A stretch of DNA of 64,000 bases from Mesorhizobium sp. (GCF_017306585.1 NZ_JAFKIC010000113.1:1-64000), one strand, 5' to 3'; positions 17,333 through 25,669 are shown, counted from the first letter of the stretch. Numbers and translations: made by a program. The notes: generated from the letters alone by a model not told the origin.

Positions 17333-17463
17333 GATCTGCTCTCCCCCGAAAGCGCCAACTCATGGAAATACAGCATAGTGCGGGTGTCTTGGCTAGGTTG
17401 CTTAATCAAGCCATCGAGTTAATCGCGCGGGCGCCGGCGATAGATTGAAACAAACGTCGCCGT

Positions 17464-17481
17464 ATCCACCAGTTGGTGGAT
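17464..17481. promoter_or_regulatory. 18-bp palindrome, candidate LuxR-type operator
   Basis: ATCCACCAGTTGGTGGAT has perfect 8-bp arms around a 2-bp centre. It lies between the divergent LuxR-type regulator (start 17332) and the adhesin (likely start 17556). LuxR-family sites are often palindromes of 18-20 bp, so it is a reasonable operator for the adjacent regulator. If the adhesin started at its in-frame ATG at 17493, the palindrome would cover the ribosome-binding site region instead. Confidence 0.5.
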
Positions 17482-17555
17482 GCCGTCACCGAATGCCGTC
17501 GCTAGCTTCTTGCCGAATTGCGAATCTTGCGTTCGATCGGGCGGGGGCTTTACGG

Positions 17556-18719
17556 ATGGGAAATTGGTGCGGCAGGACGGGTGATCTTTTGTCGGGTGGC
17601 GGCCTGGGTCGGTCTGGCCTGGTGGGGCTTGTCCGGCCGGGTGGGCTCGCCAGAGTCTCGACGATCGTGTTCGGCATGGCCATGTGTTCGACGACGTGGG
17701 CCTTCGCCGATGATTGCGGCGACGGGTCGGGCCTGGACGGCGCGTATGCCTGCGGTTCGGGCGCCATCGCCAGCGACAGCCCGGCCAACAGCGCATTCGG
17801 CAACAATGCCTTTGCCTTTAGCGACGGCGGCAACACCGCGGTCGGGGCGGCTTCGACTGCCGGCATTGGTGCCAACAACACGGCTCTCGGCTACAATGCG
17901 GCAGCATATGGCAATGGCGCCACCGCAATCGGACAAGGTGCCAATGCCACCTTTGACGGGTCCACCGCTTTGGGCCAAGGCGTTGCCACCACGCGAGCAA
18001 ACCAGGTTGCCATCGGCACCGGCCAGTCGACCTACACGCTGGCCGGCCTTCCCTCGGCCGCCAGCACCAGCGCCCAGTCCGGCACCACCTACATCGTAAC
18101 GACAGACAGCGCGGGCAATCTGGCGGCCTCGACATTCGACCTGGCCACGCTGTCGGCCCTGCCCGCGGCGGTGGCGCAGAACAGTTCCGATATCACCGCC
18201 CTGCAAGGCACGGTTAGCGGCCACACAACCGAGTTGGCCGACCATGAAACGCGCATCACCAACAATGAGAGCGACATTGCGCAGCACACCACCCAGATCG
18301 CGTCGCTCGACACGCGCGTGACCACCAACACCACCGACATTGCGACCAATACCGGCAACATAGCCATCAACACAGCCAACATCGCCACAAACACGGCCAA
18401 CATCGCCACGAATACCACCAACATCGCGTTGCTAGATGGCCGGGTCGGAAGCCTGGAGAGCGGGCTCAACGCCGTGAACGGCCGGATCGACAAGGCGTTT
18501 GAGGGAACCGCCATGGCGCTGGCGATGGCCGGCAGCGGCCTTCCCGGCGACAAGAACTACGCCGTCTCGCTCAACTGGGGCACGTTCCAGGGCGAGAACG
18601 CCTTCGCCGGCAGCGCGCAGGCCCGCATCAGCGAGAATGTCATCCTGAGCGGCGGCATCGGCGTGGGCGCCAGCAATCACACCGTTGGCGGCCGCGCCGG
18701 CGTCACCGTCGCCTGGTAG
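17556..18719 (+). CDS. YadA-like trimeric autotransporter adhesin
   Basis: A surface adhesin of the trimeric autotransporter type. From the ATG at 17556 (387 residues) it has an extended N-terminal export signal ending STIVFGMAMCSTTWAFA, and a YadA head with left-handed-roll repeats (ANSAFGNNAFAFSDGGNTAV, NNTALGYNAAAYGNGATAIG, GSTALGQGVATTRANQVAIG). A coiled-coil stalk follows with short NIATNTANIATNT-type repeats around 285-310. The C-terminal roughly 75 residues are the four-strand YadA anchor, ending GVGASNHTVGGRAGVTVAW, a last strand ending in an aromatic residue as outer-membrane barrels require. It is short for the family. An in-frame ATG at 17493 and a TTG at 17445 are alternative starts. 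Divergent LuxR-type regulator upstream. Confidence 0.88.
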   Translation: MGNWCGRTGDLLSGGGLGRSGLVGLVRPGGLARVSTIVFGMAMCSTTWAFADDCGDGSGLDGAYACGSGAIASDSPANSAFGNNAFAFSDGGNTAVGAASTAGIGANNTALGYNAAAYGNGATAIGQGANATFDGSTALGQGVATTRANQVAIGTGQSTYTLAGLPSAASTSAQSGTTYIVTTDSAGNLAASTFDLATLSALPAAVAQNSSDITALQGTVSGHTTELADHETRITNNESDIAQHTTQIASLDTRVTTNTTDIATNTGNIAINTANIATNTANIATNTTNIALLDGRVGSLESGLNAVNGRIDKAFEGTAMALAMAGSGLPGDKNYAVSLNWGTFQGENAFAGSAQARISENVILSGGIGVGASNHTVGGRAGVTVAW

Positions 18720-18744
18720 CTGCGGCGCCAACGAGATACGCGGC

Positions 18745-19374
18745 ATGCGATCCAGTCAGCGAACCGCCCTGTATCGGGTCTGGCGGCGAGGGGCAGTCGT
18801 CGCGGGGTGGCTCGCGCTCGCCACCCTTGCCAGCCCGCTTGCACCGCCGGCGCTGGCGCAGGCCAGGACGTCCGACAAGGGGCAGGCCAAGCCGGCGCAG
18901 ATCGACCGCAACGCCGTGCTGATCCTGACACGCAGCACGCTGCTGGCGCTCGACCATGCCAACAAGACCGGCAATTACACGGTGCTGCGCGATCTCGGCT
19001 CGCCGAATTTCCAGGCCAACAGCGCCGCGCAACTCGGCGAGATCTTCGCCGCCCAGCGCAAGCAGGCGCTCGATTTCAGCGCCATAGCGGTGCTGGAGCC
19101 GCAACTCACCCTCTTGCCGCAGATCGAGCCGGGCGGCATGCTGCATATGGCGGGGTTCTTTCCCTCGGCGCCGATGCAGATCGATTTCGAGCTTCTGTTC
19201 GAGCCGGTGGACCGGCAATGGAAGATCTTCGGCGTGTCGGTCAACCTCACGCCCGGCGGTCCGCAAGCCCCGGACAAGCCCGCGGGCGACCGGCCCAAAC
19301 CGGCGCCGGCCGCGGCGCCACCAGAGGCGCCATCGATTTCGGTCGGCAAGAAACCCAAGCCGTCCAAGCCCTGA
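18745..19374 (+). CDS. Exported protein of unknown function
   Basis: 209 residues from the ATG at 18745, which lies 25 bp after the adhesin stop. A long basic N-region and hydrophobic core (RRGAVVAGWLALATLASPLA, then PPALAQA) make a signal peptide with likely cleavage after AQA. The mature part has an alpha/beta domain: RNAVLILTRSTLLALDHANK, TGNYTVLRDLGSPNFQ, then PMQIDFELLFEPVDRQWKIF. The tail is Pro/Lys/Ala-rich (PKPAPAAAPPEAPS). I do not recognise the family with certainty, although the size and the EPVDRQWKIFGVSV ending recall NTF2-like exported proteins of Rhizobiales. It may be co-transcribed with the adhesin. Confidence 0.75.
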   Translation: MRSSQRTALYRVWRRGAVVAGWLALATLASPLAPPALAQARTSDKGQAKPAQIDRNAVLILTRSTLLALDHANKTGNYTVLRDLGSPNFQANSAAQLGEIFAAQRKQALDFSAIAVLEPQLTLLPQIEPGGMLHMAGFFPSAPMQIDFELLFEPVDRQWKIFGVSVNLTPGGPQAPDKPAGDRPKPAPAAAPPEAPSISVGKKPKPSKP

Positions 19375-19773
19375 TATCCAGGCTTCGGGCTGGACCCGCA
19401 AGGTCAGGGATCATCGCCTTGCGTCTGCAACGGGCCAGCCGGGGCGATGAAGCGCAAGGTCGCCCCAAGGGAGCGCAACGGAACGGACCGATCTTGCCAG
19501 GGCGGGCATGTCGGCCATTGCGGCCGGCGCGGCTTGCTGTATGGTTTGGCGAACGCCAGCTTGCCCGGCATCGAACCGCCCCGGTTTGCTTGTAGGACCA
19601 AGGTCTTGGGTGATGGTGTGCAAAGGTCCTGCCGGCCACGTTCGGTTCCGGCAATGTCCATTGGACGTTCCCTTATTTTAGTCAATTGAGATATACGGAT
19701 GGGGGCGCGTTGGGTGAGGCGCGAGCGGGTAGGGCGCAGCTTCGATGGTCCCTGCGTCGCCGTCGATAACCGG
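19375..19773. other. Intergenic region with no recognisable gene
   Basis: About 400 bp downstream of the exported protein. Several short open frames exist on both strands but none has both a convincing ribosome-binding site and a recognisable protein. No A-D repeat copy is present. Confidence 0.5.
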
Positions 19774-19890
19774 CTACCAGCCCATCCATTCACGGGTGCG
19801 CCAAGCCAGACCCGCAAAGGGCGCCATAAGCACAATCACCACGAACATCAGCGTGAAGGGATGCTTGGTCACGGAGGGTCTGGGAGCCAT
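19774..19890 (-). CDS. Possible 38-residue single-pass membrane protein
   Basis: The frame from the ATG at 19890 reads MAPRPSVTKHPFTLMFVVIV, followed by LMAPFAGLAWRTREWMGW. This gives a basic N-terminus, one hydrophobic segment of about 18 residues and a short amphipathic aromatic tail, a sensible small membrane protein. AAGGAC lies about 10 bp upstream of the start, a mediocre ribosome-binding site. No family is recognised. The hydrophobicity could be chance, so confidence is limited. Confidence 0.4.
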   Translation of the reverse strand: MAPRPSVTKHPFTLMFVVIVLMAPFAGLAWRTREWMGW

Positions 19891-20092
19891 AATGGTCTTC
19901 GTCCTTGCTGAAATCCATTTGCCTGAAGGCTGCTTGCCTGTGGACAATGCCTCCGGGATCACGCCGACAACGTCGCCTGACGCACATGGTTGCATCGTCA
20001 GCCGACATCAATTCGCGACACCGGAACCGGGCGTCGGGCCCGGCGTTGTTGCCCCGTGAACGGCGAGGCTGCCACCTCCGCCGTCATGTTTG

Positions 20093-20127
20093 AAGGTTCG
20101 TCCTGCTCCCGGCAGGACGAACCTTTT
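20093..20127 (+). terminator. Strong stem-loop followed by T-run with no clear upstream gene
   Basis: AAGGTTCGTCCTGC (20093-20106) pairs perfectly with GCAGGACGAACCTT (20112-20125) around a 5-base loop, and the stem leads into TTTT on the plus strand. This is the form of a rho-independent terminator for rightward transcription. No convincing plus-strand gene precedes it between 19375 and 20092, which suggests a small RNA or an unrecognised short gene. Confidence 0.6.
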
Positions 20128-20203
20128 CGGTGCCTCGCAAAGGCGTGAAAACGAGCGCCCTGGCTGTATGTAGATTTACGTCCGACCATGCCGCCAGAAT
20201 GAG

Positions 20204-20242
20204 AAAAAGCCCGCCGTGGCATTGCGGCCATGACGGGCTTTT
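20204..20242 (-). terminator. Rho-independent terminator of yghU
   Basis: AAAAGCCCG (20205-20213) pairs with CGGGCTTTT (20234-20242), with an inner CCGTGGC/GCCATGA extension and a short loop. Read on the minus strand it ends GGGCTTTTTCTC about 20-60 bp after the yghU stop codon. The flanking A and T runs make it potentially bidirectional. Confidence 0.8.
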
Positions 20243-20262
20243 CCGTGGTTGGTCGCGAAAGC

Positions 20263-21132
20263 CTATTCGGCGGCGGCCAGCTTGTCCTGCGTCTTCGTCT
20301 CGAAATCGCTGGCGTCGTGGCGTTCGTGCAACTGCATGGCCGGCTCGCCGAAGGCGCGGTTGACCATGCGGCCGCGCTTGACCGCCGGGCGCTCGTCGAT
20401 GGCCTTGGCCCAGCGCTGGACATGCTTGTATTCCTGCACCGACAGGAACTCGGCGGAATCATTGTACATGCGGCCGAGCGCCAGCCCGCCATACCAGGGC
20501 CACACCGCCATGTCGGCGATCGAATAGTCCTTGCCGCCGAGATAGTCCGTTTCGGCCAGCCGGCGGTCGAGCACGTCCATCTGGCGCTTTACCTCCATCG
20601 AGAAGCGGTCGATGGCGTATTCGAATTTTTCCGGCGCATAGGCGTAGAAATGGCCGAAGCCGCCGCCGAGATAGGGGGCTGAGCCCATCTGCCAGAACAG
20701 CCAGGACAGCACTTCGGCGCGCGCCGGCTGTTCGGTGGGCAGGAAGGCGCCGAATTTCTCGGCCAGATAGACCAGGATCGAGCCGGATTCGAAGATGCGC
20801 ACCGGCGTCTTGCCACTGCGGTCCATCAAGGCGGGGATCTTGGAGTTGGGATTGACCTCGACGAAGCCGCTGCCGAACTGGTCGCCATCGTTGATGCGGA
20901 TGATCCAGGCGTCGTATTCCGCGCCCTTGTGGCCAAGCGCCAGCAGTTCCTCCAGCATCACCGTCACCTTGACGCCGTTGGGCGTCGCCAGCGAATAGAG
21001 CTGCAGCGGGTGCTTGCCGACGGGCAGTTCCTTCTCGTGCGTCGGCCCGGCGATCGGCCGGTTGATGCTGGCGAAAGCGCCGCCGCTCGGCTTGTTCCAG
21101 GTCCATACTTTCGGCGGGGTGTAGTCGGTCAT
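20263..21132 (-). CDS. yghU: YghU-type glutathione transferase / disulfide reductase
   Basis: 289 residues with very close resemblance to Escherichia coli YghU, a nu-class glutathione-S-transferase homologue with disulfide-bond reductase activity. Diagnostic stretches are KVWTWNKPSGGAFASINRP, THEKELPVGKHPLQLYSLAT, PNGVKVTVMLEELLALG, SGFVEVNPNSKIPAL, RIFESGSILVYLAEKFG and the C-terminal LHERHDASDFETKTQDK. The ATG at 21132 begins MTDYTPPKVWTW, matching the family start; a longer frame would add 23 non-conserved residues. A terminator lies directly downstream and a family B repeat upstream. No operon partner. Confidence 0.95.
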   Translation of the reverse strand: MTDYTPPKVWTWNKPSGGAFASINRPIAGPTHEKELPVGKHPLQLYSLATPNGVKVTVMLEELLALGHKGAEYDAWIIRINDGDQFGSGFVEVNPNSKIPALMDRSGKTPVRIFESGSILVYLAEKFGAFLPTEQPARAEVLSWLFWQMGSAPYLGGGFGHFYAYAPEKFEYAIDRFSMEVKRQMDVLDRRLAETDYLGGKDYSIADMAVWPWYGGLALGRMYNDSAEFLSVQEYKHVQRWAKAIDERPAVKRGRMVNRAFGEPAMQLHERHDASDFETKTQDKLAAAE

Positions 21133-21227
21133 GTCGGGCCTCGGGTGGTGGGAAGGATGGGTTTCCGACCTAAACCTAGGGCCGTAGATGAAGAAGTTCA
21201 ACTTGCGTTGAACTATTGGTAGCGGTT

Positions 21228-21411
21228 GCGCTGCCCCTCATTGCCCTGCCGGGCATTTCTCCCCGTATAGTGACGGGGAGAAAGACGCTGTGTCAGGCGA
21301 TTTCGCCAATCACCGGCGTCGCAAGAAAAAGGCGCCGAGGTTGGGGCCAGCTTCCTTCTCCCCGTCACTATACGGGGAGAAGGTGCCGGCAGGCGGATGA
21401 GGGGCGGCGCG
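21228..21411. repeat. Paired-arm palindromic intergenic element, family B copy 2
   Basis: The left arm (about 21228-21286) and right arm (about 21354-21411) are inverted copies with the CCCCGTATAGTGACGGGG inner hairpin and the GTGCCGGCAGGCGGATGAGG end, nearly identical to the copy at 9004-9185. The spacer again contains ATTTCGCCAATC. Confidence 0.88.
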
Positions 21412-21503
21412 GCCCTTCGCGATTGGACTGCTGCTTGCCCTTGCGCCATCCTCTCCAAGGCATACCTATAAGGCAAAGCATTCGCATTCGCAGGACAAGC
21501 AGC

Positions 21504-22409
21504 ATGACCGTCAATCCCAATCCGCGCTCCGTCGTCGCCGTGCGGGCCACCATTCCCGAAGACGCCTTCACCGCCGGCGCGCTGGGCACGCTCAGGGAAG
21601 GCAGCGGCGTCGTCATCCGCGACGACGGGCTGGTGCTGACCATCGGCTATCTCATCACCGAGGCGGACGAGGTGTGGCTGACCGCGCATGATGGCCGGGT
21701 TATCCCCGCGCACGCGCTGGCCTATGACCAGGAATCGGGCTTCGGGCTGGTCCAGGCGCTGGCGCCGACCGGCCTGCCGGCGGTGGCGCTGGGCGATGCC
21801 GGCAAGGCCAGGATCGGCGATCAGGTCGTGCTCGCCGACGGCATCGGCAGGGCGGTCGAGGCCAAGATCGTCACCAAGCAGGAGTTCGCCGGTTATTGGG
21901 AGTATCTGCTCGACGAGGCGATCTTCATCGCCCCGGCGCATCCGTCCTGGGGCGGGGCGCCGCTGTTCAATGCCGACGGCGCGCTGATCGGCATCGGCTC
22001 GCTGCGCCTGCAGATGAGCCGCGCCGGCGAGGTCGCCGACATCAACATGATCGTACCGATCGACCTGTTGCCGCCGATCCTCGACGATCTCCTCACGCGC
22101 GGCCGGGTGGCCAAGCCGCCGCGCCCGTGGCTCGGCGCGCTCTCGGCCGAAAGCGACGGCAAGGTGGTGGTGATGAGCGTGACCGAGGGCGGCCCGGCCG
22201 CCAAGGCCGGGTTGCGCGAGGGCGATGTCATCTCCGAGGTGCGCGACGGCGCGGTCGACGGGCTCGCTGATTTCTACCGCAAGCTGTGGGAAAGCGGTTC
22301 GGCCGGCGCCGAAATCCCGATGCGGGTGGTGCGCGACGGCCGCGAGACCTGGCTGCGCGTCAAATCCGCTGATCGCGGCAGTTTCTTGAAGAAGCCGCAG
22401 CTGCAGTAG
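21504..22409 (+). CDS. HtrA/DegP-like S1C-family protein with PDZ domain, catalytic residues apparently lost
   Basis: 301 residues from the ATG at 21504 (MTVNPNPRSVVAVRA). Residues about 30-195 follow the trypsin-like fold of HtrA (EGSGVVIRDDGLVLT, VALGDAGKARIGDQVVLADG, APLFNADGALIGIGSLRLQM). Residues about 205-290 are a PDZ domain (PRPWLGALSAES, GGPAAKAGLREGDVISEVRD). Hand alignment to HtrA puts Tyr where the catalytic His should be (LTIGYLI against LTNNHVV) and Gly in place of the catalytic Asp (ESGFGLVQ against KTDLALLK). The usual GNSGGPL reads HPSWGGAPL. There is no signal peptide. It is therefore probably a cytoplasmic pseudoprotease or scaffold. A LysR gene follows 18 bp downstream. 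Confidence 0.82.
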   Translation: MTVNPNPRSVVAVRATIPEDAFTAGALGTLREGSGVVIRDDGLVLTIGYLITEADEVWLTAHDGRVIPAHALAYDQESGFGLVQALAPTGLPAVALGDAGKARIGDQVVLADGIGRAVEAKIVTKQEFAGYWEYLLDEAIFIAPAHPSWGGAPLFNADGALIGIGSLRLQMSRAGEVADINMIVPIDLLPPILDDLLTRGRVAKPPRPWLGALSAESDGKVVVMSVTEGGPAAKAGLREGDVISEVRDGAVDGLADFYRKLWESGSAGAEIPMRVVRDGRETWLRVKSADRGSFLKKPQLQ

Positions 22410-22427
22410 CCTGACGTCGGCCGGGCC

Positions 22428-23396
22428 ATGCACCCCAGATTGCTGCGCACCTTCCTTGCCGTGGCGCGCAGCCGCAACATCACGCGCGCCGCCGAGGCGG
22501 TGCATCTCGCGCAATCCAGCGTCAGCGACCAGGTCCAGGCGCTGGAGGCCGAACTGGGCGCCGCGCTATTCACCCGTTCGAAGTCCGGGCTCGAGCTGAC
22601 GCCGGCAGGGTTGGCGCTGAAGCCGATCGCAGAGAACCTGCTGCGGCTTGATGGCGAGGCGCGCGCCGCGGTGCAGGCGGCGTCCGGCACAAGCGGCGGC
22701 GAGGTTGCCATCGGCGCGCTGGAGACCATTGCCTCATCTCGGCTGGCGCCCTGGCTGCCGGGGTTTCAGGCCCGCCACCCCGACATTACCGTGCGCATGA
22801 AAGTGGCCGACAGCGGCACCCTGCTGCGCCAGCTGGAGGACGGCGAGATCGATGCCGCCTTCTGCTTTGACCGCCGTGACGGCGCAAAATCCGCCGCCAG
22901 CGAACGCCTGGCTACGCGCACGATCGGCAACGAACCGCTGGTGCTGGTCTCGGCTCCCGCGCAGGAGACGGCGCCACGCGACCTCGCGGCGCTTGCCGGG
23001 CTGCGCTTCGTGGCGACCGAGCCCGGATGCGTCTACCGGCATATGTTGGACGCTGCTTTCGCCGGCGCGGGCGTGGCGACGCCGGACCTTGCGGCCGAAG
23101 TCGGCAGCATCGGCGCCATTGCGCGGCTGGTGGCGGCCGGGGCAGGGCTTGGACTGGTGCCGAAGCTTGCCGTGGGCGGCGCGCTGGCACGCGGCGAACT
23201 CGCCGAACTGCCCTGGCCCGGCGAGATGCCGACGGCGCTGCTGGTGATGATCTGGCGGCGGCGGCGCGTCCAGACGCCGGCGCTGCGCCAGTTGCTCGCC
23301 GCCATGCGCGCCGTGCCGGTGGCGCAACGCCCCGAAGCCGCTTCAGGCGATGAATCGTCAGGCCGCCGCAAGCTGTTGTTCGCGCAGGAATCCTGA
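22428..23396 (+). CDS. LysR-family transcriptional regulator
   Basis: 322 residues. The N-terminal winged HTH is clear: HPRLLRTFLAVARSRNITRA, AEAVHLAQSSVSDQVQALEA and ELGAALFTRSKSGLELTPAG. The co-inducer-binding domain follows (GEVAIGALETIASSRLAPWL onwards). The start is the ATG at 22428, 18 bp after the S1C-like gene, so the two may be co-transcribed. The SDR gene downstream is convergent, so the target is not obvious from the layout. Confidence 0.93.
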   Translation: MHPRLLRTFLAVARSRNITRAAEAVHLAQSSVSDQVQALEAELGAALFTRSKSGLELTPAGLALKPIAENLLRLDGEARAAVQAASGTSGGEVAIGALETIASSRLAPWLPGFQARHPDITVRMKVADSGTLLRQLEDGEIDAAFCFDRRDGAKSAASERLATRTIGNEPLVLVSAPAQETAPRDLAALAGLRFVATEPGCVYRHMLDAAFAGAGVATPDLAAEVGSIGAIARLVAAGAGLGLVPKLAVGGALARGELAELPWPGEMPTALLVMIWRRRRVQTPALRQLLAAMRAVPVAQRPEAASGDESSGRRKLLFAQES

Positions 23397-23406
23397 CGGC
23401 CTCCGG

Positions 23407-24135
23407 CTAGACCAGCCGGTGCCCGCCTTCGACATGCAGCGTCGTGCCCGTGGTGAATCCATTGCCGATGAGGAAGGCAATGGCGTCGGCGATGTCGTCG
23501 GGCTGACCGACCCGGCCGACCGGCAGCCGCCCGGCCATCGCGGCCAGGGTCTCCGCTTTCCTGTCGCCGGCAACCTGGGCCCAGATTTCGGTGTCGACCC
23601 AGCCGAGCGAAACGGCGTTGACGCGGATCGGCGCCAGTTCGACGGCAAGCGCGCGCACCAGCCCTTCGAGCGCGGCATTGACGGCGGCGACGACCGAGCC
23701 GCGCGCAGCCGGCCGATAGGCGGCGATGCCGGAAACGAAGGTCATCGAGCCGCTCGCGGCCAATCGTGGCGCGCCATGCTTGGCCAGAAGCAGCGGACCG
23801 AAGAGCTTGCTGTCGACCACGCGCTGCGCCGCCTTCAGGTCGAGGTCCGGCAGCAGCCTGTAGGCGCCCTCTATGTCGGCGGCCGTGCTGACGATGTGAT
23901 CCAGCCCGCCGATCCCGGCGAACAGCGCCGCGACCTCGTCCTCCCGCGCGATGTCGGCGACGGTGACTTCCAGGCAGGCGGGATTGCCCAGCGCCTTGCG
24001 CGCCTGCTGCAACCTGTCCTCGCTGCGCCCGGCGATGATGACCGAGGCGCTGGCTTCCACGCAACGCCGGGCGAGTGCCAGGCCCATGCCGGAGCCGCCG
24101 CCGAGGATCAGGATCTTCTGGTTCGAAATGCTCAT
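23407..24135 (-). CDS. SDR-fold protein lacking the catalytic Tyr-x-x-x-Lys
   Basis: 242 residues with the short-chain dehydrogenase fold. The nucleotide-binding loop GGGSGMGLALA follows ISNQKILIL, and the LAVELAPIRVNAVSLGWVDT block is typical. At the catalytic position, where classical SDRs have YxxxK before AALEGL, this protein reads VAAVNAALEGL, so both Tyr and Lys are replaced. A divergent group of bacterial SDR-like proteins has this feature, so it may bind nucleotide without reducing a carbonyl, or use other residues. It is convergent with the LysR gene and has a family C repeat upstream. Confidence 0.88.
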   Translation of the reverse strand: MSISNQKILILGGGSGMGLALARRCVEASASVIIAGRSEDRLQQARKALGNPACLEVTVADIAREDEVAALFAGIGGLDHIVSTAADIEGAYRLLPDLDLKAAQRVVDSKLFGPLLLAKHGAPRLAASGSMTFVSGIAAYRPAARGSVVAAVNAALEGLVRALAVELAPIRVNAVSLGWVDTEIWAQVAGDRKAETLAAMAGRLPVGRVGQPDDIADAIAFLIGNGFTTGTTLHVEGGHRLV

Positions 24136-24278
24136 ATGTCTCTGCCTTTGTTTTGAAGGGACAAGGGCAGGGAATTGGCAGGCCGACGCGGCGAGGGGAA
24201 ACGGAAGAAACCGATAGTGTCATCGGAGATGCCGATGGTGTGGGACGCGGCCGGAAGCCTGGCCAGGTCGAGCTTGAG

Positions 24279-24436
24279 CGCCCCCCTCTGTCCTGCCGGA
24301 CATCTCCCCCACATGGGGGGAGATTGGCAGCTTGGGCGCCCGCGCGTTTTGAAATCCGCTGACGATTGGCGAAGGCCTGGACGAGACTAATCTCCCCCCT
24401 CGTGGGGGAGATGTCCGGCAGGACAGAGGGGGGCGC
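24279..24436. repeat. Paired-arm palindromic intergenic element, family C copy 1
   Basis: The left arm (about 24279-24330) reads CGCCCCCCTCTGTCCTGCCG then ACATCTCCCCCACATGGGGG. The right arm (about 24389-24436) is its inverted copy, ending GGCAGGACAGAGGGGGGCGC. The spacer contains GACGATTGGCGAAG. Related copies are at 31264-31455 and 34924-35085, with a half copy at 53491-53512. Confidence 0.88.
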
Positions 24437-24458
24437 GAAGGAGCGCCTGCCTGCGTTC

Positions 24459-24803
24459 TTAATCCCGCTCGGCGCTCGCGAACACCACTAGGTTCCCGTC
24501 GGGATCACGCATGCGCATGATCCAGAAATCGTCGGCTTTCTCGATCGGTCCGGGTTCGAGTCCGGCGTCCACCAGCCGCCGCCGCTCCGGCGCCAGCGGC
24601 AGCACGCCGAGCGTCAGCGTCGAGGTGCCGGCTTTCTCCTTGTCCTCGAACAACTGAATCTCGGCGCTGTCGGTGAATTGCCATTCGGCCAGTCCGGGCA
24701 TCGGCCGGCGCAGCGGCGGCTTGCCAAAAAGCTTTTCGTACCAGCCAATGCTGGCTTCGAGGTCGGAGCAACTGACATGGGCGAAAATGGTTTCGATTGC
24801 CAT
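24459..24803 (-). CDS. VOC-fold (glyoxalase/bleomycin-resistance-like) protein
   Basis: The product is 114 residues from the ATG at 24803 (MAIETIFAHVSCSDLEASIG). It has the usual VOC arrangement: WYEKLFGKPPLRRPMPGLAE, then EIQLFEDKEKAGTSTLTLGV and the closing FWIMRMRDPDGNLVVFASA. The H-V-S-C start and the D-P-D-G-N-x-V-x-F-A end are the paired betaalphabetabetabeta units. Metal ligands may include His9 and a C-terminal acidic residue, but I cannot assign an activity. The start has GGAGGTCTCCA before it. It is divergent from the YdeI-type gene. Confidence 0.85.
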   Translation of the reverse strand: MAIETIFAHVSCSDLEASIGWYEKLFGKPPLRRPMPGLAEWQFTDSAEIQLFEDKEKAGTSTLTLGVLPLAPERRRLVDAGLEPGPIEKADDFWIMRMRDPDGNLVVFASAERD

Positions 24804-24996
24804 TGGAGACCTCCACTGGACGGTGCACTCTTGCCGCAACGCAGCACTAGGTGGCACGTTCCGGTGCTTCCTGGCAGCGCGCTCCATTGCTGGCGAAAAC
24901 TGACAGTGGATCATGCCATGATGCGGAATCGCATGATAACGGAGGCAAGATGTCAGTGACGCCAGAGATAACAGCACCGAACAGGGAGGTCTCCTG

Positions 24997-25596
24997 ATGG
25001 CGCCGGTCAAGGTCGATCCGGACAAGGTCCGCGAATTCCCGGATTCGGCGAGTTTTCATGCCTGGCTCGCTGGGCACCACGCCACGGAAACCGAAGTGTG
25101 GATCAAGGTGCACAAGGTAGGCTCAGGGCTGAAGTCGATCACGCCCAAGGAGGCGATCGACGTGGTGCTGTGCTTCGGCTGGATCGACGCGGTGCGCAAG
25201 GGGCTGGACGACAAGAGCTTCCTGCAGCGCTACACGCCGCGCGGCAGGAAGAGCATCTGGAGCAAGATCAACATCGACAATGTCGCGCGGCTGGTGGAGG
25301 AGGGCCGCATGACCGCCCATGGGCTGAAGGAGGTCGATGCCGCCAAGGCGGATGGTCGCTGGGCGCGCGCCTATGCCAGCGGCAAGGAGATGAAGATCCC
25401 CGACGATTTGCAGGCGGCGATCGACGCCGAGCCGGCGGCGAAGGCGATGCTGGAAACGCTCAGCGCGCAAAACCGCTTCTCGCTCGCCTTCCGCACACAC
25501 AACATGAAGACCGAGGCGGGACGCAAGAAGAAGATCGAGACCTTCGTCGCCATGCTGAAGCGCGGCGAGACGATCTATCCGCAGGGTAAGAAATAG
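24997..25596 (+). CDS. YdeI/OmpD-associated family protein
   Basis: 199 residues. It opens with VREFPDSASFHAWLAGHHAT, continues EVWIKVHKVGSGLKSITPKE and CFGWIDAVRKGLDDKSFLQR, then YTPRGRKSIWSKINIDNVAR, and ends with the YdeI C-terminal block (ETLSAQNRFSLAFRTH, AGRKKKIETFVAMLKRGE). That order is diagnostic of the family, which has been linked to bacteriocin and stress protection; the biochemical activity is unknown to me. CAGGGAGGTC upstream of the ATG is a good ribosome-binding site. A terminator follows. Confidence 0.9.
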   Translation: MAPVKVDPDKVREFPDSASFHAWLAGHHATETEVWIKVHKVGSGLKSITPKEAIDVVLCFGWIDAVRKGLDDKSFLQRYTPRGRKSIWSKINIDNVARLVEEGRMTAHGLKEVDAAKADGRWARAYASGKEMKIPDDLQAAIDAEPAAKAMLETLSAQNRFSLAFRTHNMKTEAGRKKKIETFVAMLKRGETIYPQGKK

Positions 25597-25669
25597 GTTT
25601 TCAGGCTGCCCGTGAGGCGGTTCGCGGCTTGAATCGCCAGATCGCTTCAAGCAGCTGTTTTCGAACAAG

